Assembly: GCF_015500095.1 (NCBI RefSeq)
Contig: NZ_CP062983.1
Span: forward strand, 62,001-126,000
Length of the DNA stretch: 64,000 nucleotides
Reading direction: 5' to 3'
Origin: Phototrophicus methaneseepsis
GTDB lineage: Bacteria; Chloroflexota; Anaerolineae; Aggregatilineales; Phototrophicaceae
Below the pieces are notes generated by a model, which saw nothing but the letters and a program-made list of their open reading frames with translations, was not told the DNA's origin and ran no database searches. Both the position numbers and the translations under genes were made by a program. Positions 62,601 through 64,000 of the stretch are shown one piece after another. The stretch's first letter is position 1, and every line of letters begins with the position of its first letter.

Positions 62601-64000
62601 CCGTATTGATGACGTCATCCGTGCCGGGTTCTTCGTCGATGAGTGCGTTATCACCTAGAGGCGTATCTTCTAATGGCGCTTCTCGTGTCGCTTCAGTATC
62701 AGCCTCTGCGCCGGGATCGAGTTCTTCGCCAAAGTCGATATTATCAAATGCATCGTCATCGTCGCTGCCGAACAAATCATCGTCGAATTCCTCAGCATTG
62801 AAAGTGTTGACGTCGAAAGAATCCGCGTCTAATGAATTCGCCTCGAACGAATCCACATCAAAGGCCTCTGCATCTATCGAATCCGCTTCGAAGGTGTGGA
62901 AATCAAATGCGCTGTCGTCAAATTCAGCGGCGTCTTCAGAAGTATCTTCGGCATCATCTTCAGCAGTCATGGCATCATTAAGCTCGAAGGGATCCGAGAA
63001 AGATTCCTGGTCAAAACCGAGGTCGTCGTAGCCGGTGTCGTCGGATTCTTCATCCATCAAAATGGCATCAAACGCCTGCTCGATGTCATCCACTGTGACA
63101 TCATCATCTTCCATCACATCGACATCTGAAAACCACTCGTCTTCAGTATCATCCTGCGCAGTGTCCAGCGCTTCTACCTGTAAACTATCCCCTGCGCTGG
63201 TACCTTCTTCAGCAGCTTCTTCATCCTGGGAATCAAAATCTTGAGAATCAAAATCTGCGCCCCATACTTCTTGAAGGTCATCTGGCAGAGAGCCTGTTTC
63301 CGTCAGGTTTTCCATGGCGAAGAATTCTGCTAGGGCGCTGTCGTCCCAGTCGGATTCCTCATCGTCATCAGATGCATATTCGTCAAAAAAGTTATCGTCC
63401 TCATCTGAGGCCGCCCCGCCATAGGGGTAATCGGCTTCAGAAGATTCGATAAGTTCGGCGCCACTATTCTCTAACCAGGCTAAGGGGTCGTCCGTATCGC
63501 TGGATTCTTCGCTGGCATCCAGGCGAGATGTCGGCGTGAAGTTCTGCGCAATCTCGTCATATTCTTCCTGGCTGAGCGCATCTTCATTGAGTTCGATGCC
63601 ACTTGCTTCTAGCCAAGCCAGGGCATCCTGTTCATCCGCATTAATGCCAACTTCATCGTCGGGGATGTCTTCAAAAAACCGCGGGACCTCACGCTCAGAT
63701 TCTTCTACCAATTCAATGCCACTTTGGTGCATCCAGGCTAAGGGGTCTTCATCGTCTATGATGGCATCTGCATCTTCAATATCCGCAAAATCCGACTCAT
63801 CAGATGCAGCAGGAGCCTCTACATCCTCATCTTGCAGGTCAAACCAACTCGTATCAATTTCCGCCCGTTCGCCCGCTGCAGATGATGCCTCGACGGACTC
63901 ATCAAACGACGACTCGCCAAACGACGATTCGTCAAAAGTCGTTTCATCAAAGTCCGCTTCATCATCGAAATGTGTCAGTTCAGCTTCAGAATATTCTGTC
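59620..64000 (-). CDS. Giant acidic repeat protein, 5' end beyond the window
   Basis: The reading frame is open from the stop at 59620 to the window edge (about 1460 codons), so the methionine at 63732 is probably internal. No transmembrane segment or signal is seen. Asp and Glu dominate. Repeated elements: DPLAWxxxSGxEL (three near the visible N-terminus); about 14 Trp-Leu motifs of the type DWLQELSSEED; four copies of a composite module (EDVEMVDDTSDLVAG...WLQ followed by FxDFDNAFGxSxFDDSSFDES); five-residue periodic stretches; and a C-terminal Asp-rich end. Pairs with the adjacent 1037-residue protein. Function unknown; a multivalent scaffold is inferred. Confidence 0.8.
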   Translation of the reverse strand, partial: TEYSEAELTHFDDEADFDETTFDESSFGESSFDESVEASSAAGERAEIDTSWFDLQDEDVEAPAASDESDFADIEDADAIIDDEDPLAWMHQSGIELVEESEREVPRFFEDIPDDEVGINADEQDALAWLEASGIELNEDALSQEEYDEIAQNFTPTSRLDASEESSDTDDPLAWLENSGAELIESSEADYPYGGAASDEDDNFFDEYASDDDEESDWDDSALAEFFAMENLTETGSLPDDLQEVWGADFDSQDFDSQDEEAAEEGTSAGDSLQVEALDTAQDDTEDEWFSDVDVMEDDDVTVDDIEQAFDAILMDEESDDTGYDDLGFDQESFSDPFELNDAMTAEDDAEDTSEDAAEFDDSAFDFHTFEADSIDAEAFDVDSFEANSLDADSFDVNTFNAEEFDDDLFGSDDDDAFDNIDFGEELDPGAEADTEATREAPLEDTPLGDNALIDEEPGTDDVINTGELFEGLLGGDDDDDFDDDDFDFDFNDTTDEDTTLDEAISVQDILDQPLDEPVSDTIDWQDDMPDRSDYDWEPEDLEPEDNPEDSSGDWLSDDADDSDDPFSMNTDWLQELDSDEDSDEGDDAQGEDDLLAADMDWLSEEDENEPAELQDQEAMQDEETLQDMAELDGLDWLSSEARDESDDVVEIDVEMVDDTDDLIGGNSDWLQGLSSEEETDSEASEADMFTDFDSTFDESAYGDTDFGSFDSEEEPEDVQMSEDMGDLIGGNTDWLQELSSEEDAEEDADDADDESVEDLFADFDNAFGNSSFDDSSFDESEYSESEYDEIDFGSFGSEEEPETEDVEMVDDTSDLVAGDTTWLQGISEEEPESEDVISGEPEAEIDAEESVEDLFSDFDNAFGDSNFDDSSFDESELEEIDFDDEDAELQDVEMVDDTSELVAGNADWLQDMSYEDETDETAEPEDNFGDFDNAFSDMDFGDEEEEENVSPGVTMRFGQDQSDEDEDEEPSSAVGMTGLLTSIQHQRGELDAMDDLPEWVEDVDPAEFEDASWLSDVEDIYSQGGYEDDEEEGTTDAGETSSEPDWLTEMEDSGADEDAFTPDDLVAAEPDWLQDVSDEDTDETEEESDESVYANSAEPDWLSDMEPPDPEADAAAEAAFMQELEDALTGELDEESVQASQSEEDDEEDYDELAAGTTAGVAALGMVAVQDEDDDEDDFAQADYDDYDPLAELEDEASDEEIYDESPYMGAEDMESPEEAHLTATEVENLGEDPETVEDLVAALDEESNDEQIAVIGADNAPDWLNQLVPGLELDFEARGVDDEDVEEDGEATSEHRRRASVGEVPSEDDFAWLVDIVDEETRAGAPPPLPTSPQQQTVEQPRFQFSHLPAWARDDDRPSVGPLVTGTMASVNASMFSEDAVDIDEYDDDDDYDIYDTNEIRFEDPTDFTEEVEDDLYEDDDDLAPEGTIDDLLDDLGLDLDLDNFDFDDLDDDDDKY
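61160..62060 (-). repeat. Four-copy composite module in the giant acidic protein
   Basis: Each copy encodes [ED]V.M..D..[DE]L..G...WLQ..S.E followed by a short acidic linker and a phenylalanine-rich pentad stretch. At the DNA level the phrase ATCGACCATCTCGACATC recurs at 61311 and 61567, with a one-base variant near 62026. Copies are roughly 70-95 codons long. Confidence 0.75.
62780..62904 (-). repeat. Five-residue periodic repeat (FDADS type)
   Basis: About eight successive units of the pattern [FIL][DEN][AV][DEN][STAE], e.g. SFEAN, SLDAD, SFDVN, TFNAE. Similar shorter stretches lie at about 61610-61700 and 63901-63990 (TFDES, SFGES, SFDES). Confidence 0.75.

Noticed and set aside
62780-62904. 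Classic pentapeptide-repeat (A[DN]Lxx) domain
   Set aside because: The small residue falls in the wrong position relative to the central hydrophobic residue, and acidic content is far too high.
56349-64000. Tandem DNA repeats considered as a CRISPR array
   Set aside because: The repeats are in phase with codons, degenerate and of unequal spacing; no cas gene is present.

Overview
The window (about 64 kb, moderate GC, no plasmid, phage or IS signature) reads like a chromosomal segment of a Chloroflexota bacterium, probably Anaerolineae-like. This is inferred from several traits: many exported proteins carrying bacterial SH3 domains, a cyclase–AAA–TPR regulator, a PG_binding_4/LysM/YkuD transpeptidase, sugar ABC permeases with extra membrane segments, and very acidic proteins studded with PDWL-like motifs. 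No outer-membrane or LPS genes are seen.

Layout. 1-8.4 kb: end of an endonuclease/exonuclease/phosphatase-family gene, class I fructose-1,6-bisphosphatase, an exported GH99-like/SH3 protein, a STAS-like protein, a wall L,D-transpeptidase, an NAD(P)-binding dehydrogenase and an S9 peptidase. 8.5-19.3 kb: a signalling region with the cyclase/AAA/TPR protein, a GAF-PAS histidine kinase and a membrane Ser/Thr kinase, plus small proteins (stand-alone Nif11 domain, basic Pro/Gly/Lys repeat protein, FmdB-like protein without its zinc ribbon). 19.4-24.3 kb: a CPBP protease, then the classic translation/transcription cluster read leftwards: tRNA-Thr(UGU), tRNA-Tyr, tRNA-Thr(GGU), rpmG, tRNA-Trp, secE, nusG, rplK, rplA.

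24.4-37.2 kb: mixed housekeeping and exported genes (YdeI-like, dienelactone hydrolase, lipoprotein, threonine dehydratase, acetyltransferase, PA14-SH3 and SH3-CARDB proteins, a second STAS-like protein, DAO oxidoreductase, NUDIX, RlmI-like methyltransferase, DUF2085, methyltransferase). 37.3-41.7 kb: a sugar ABC importer operon (two permeases plus binding protein, no ATPase). 42-53 kb: DUF1697, an ECF sigma factor with a palindrome in its putative promoter, DUF5946, cytochrome P450, a duplicated-domain lipoprotein, an SH3/beta-propeller protein, S41 peptidase, glutaminyl cyclase, two paralogous membrane proteins and an SRPBCC protein. 53.3-56.1 kb: a large FAD oxidoreductase and an M42 aminopeptidase.

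56.3-64 kb: the most unusual part. Two adjacent leftward genes encode giant, extremely acidic proteins (1037 aa, and more than 1450 aa running off the window). They carry dozens of regularly spaced Trp-Leu motifs, internal tandem duplications and five-residue periodic stretches. Their function is unknown. They look like multivalent cytoplasmic scaffolds and are the best candidate here for an undescribed system.

No CRISPR array, transposase, integrase, rRNA or origin was seen.
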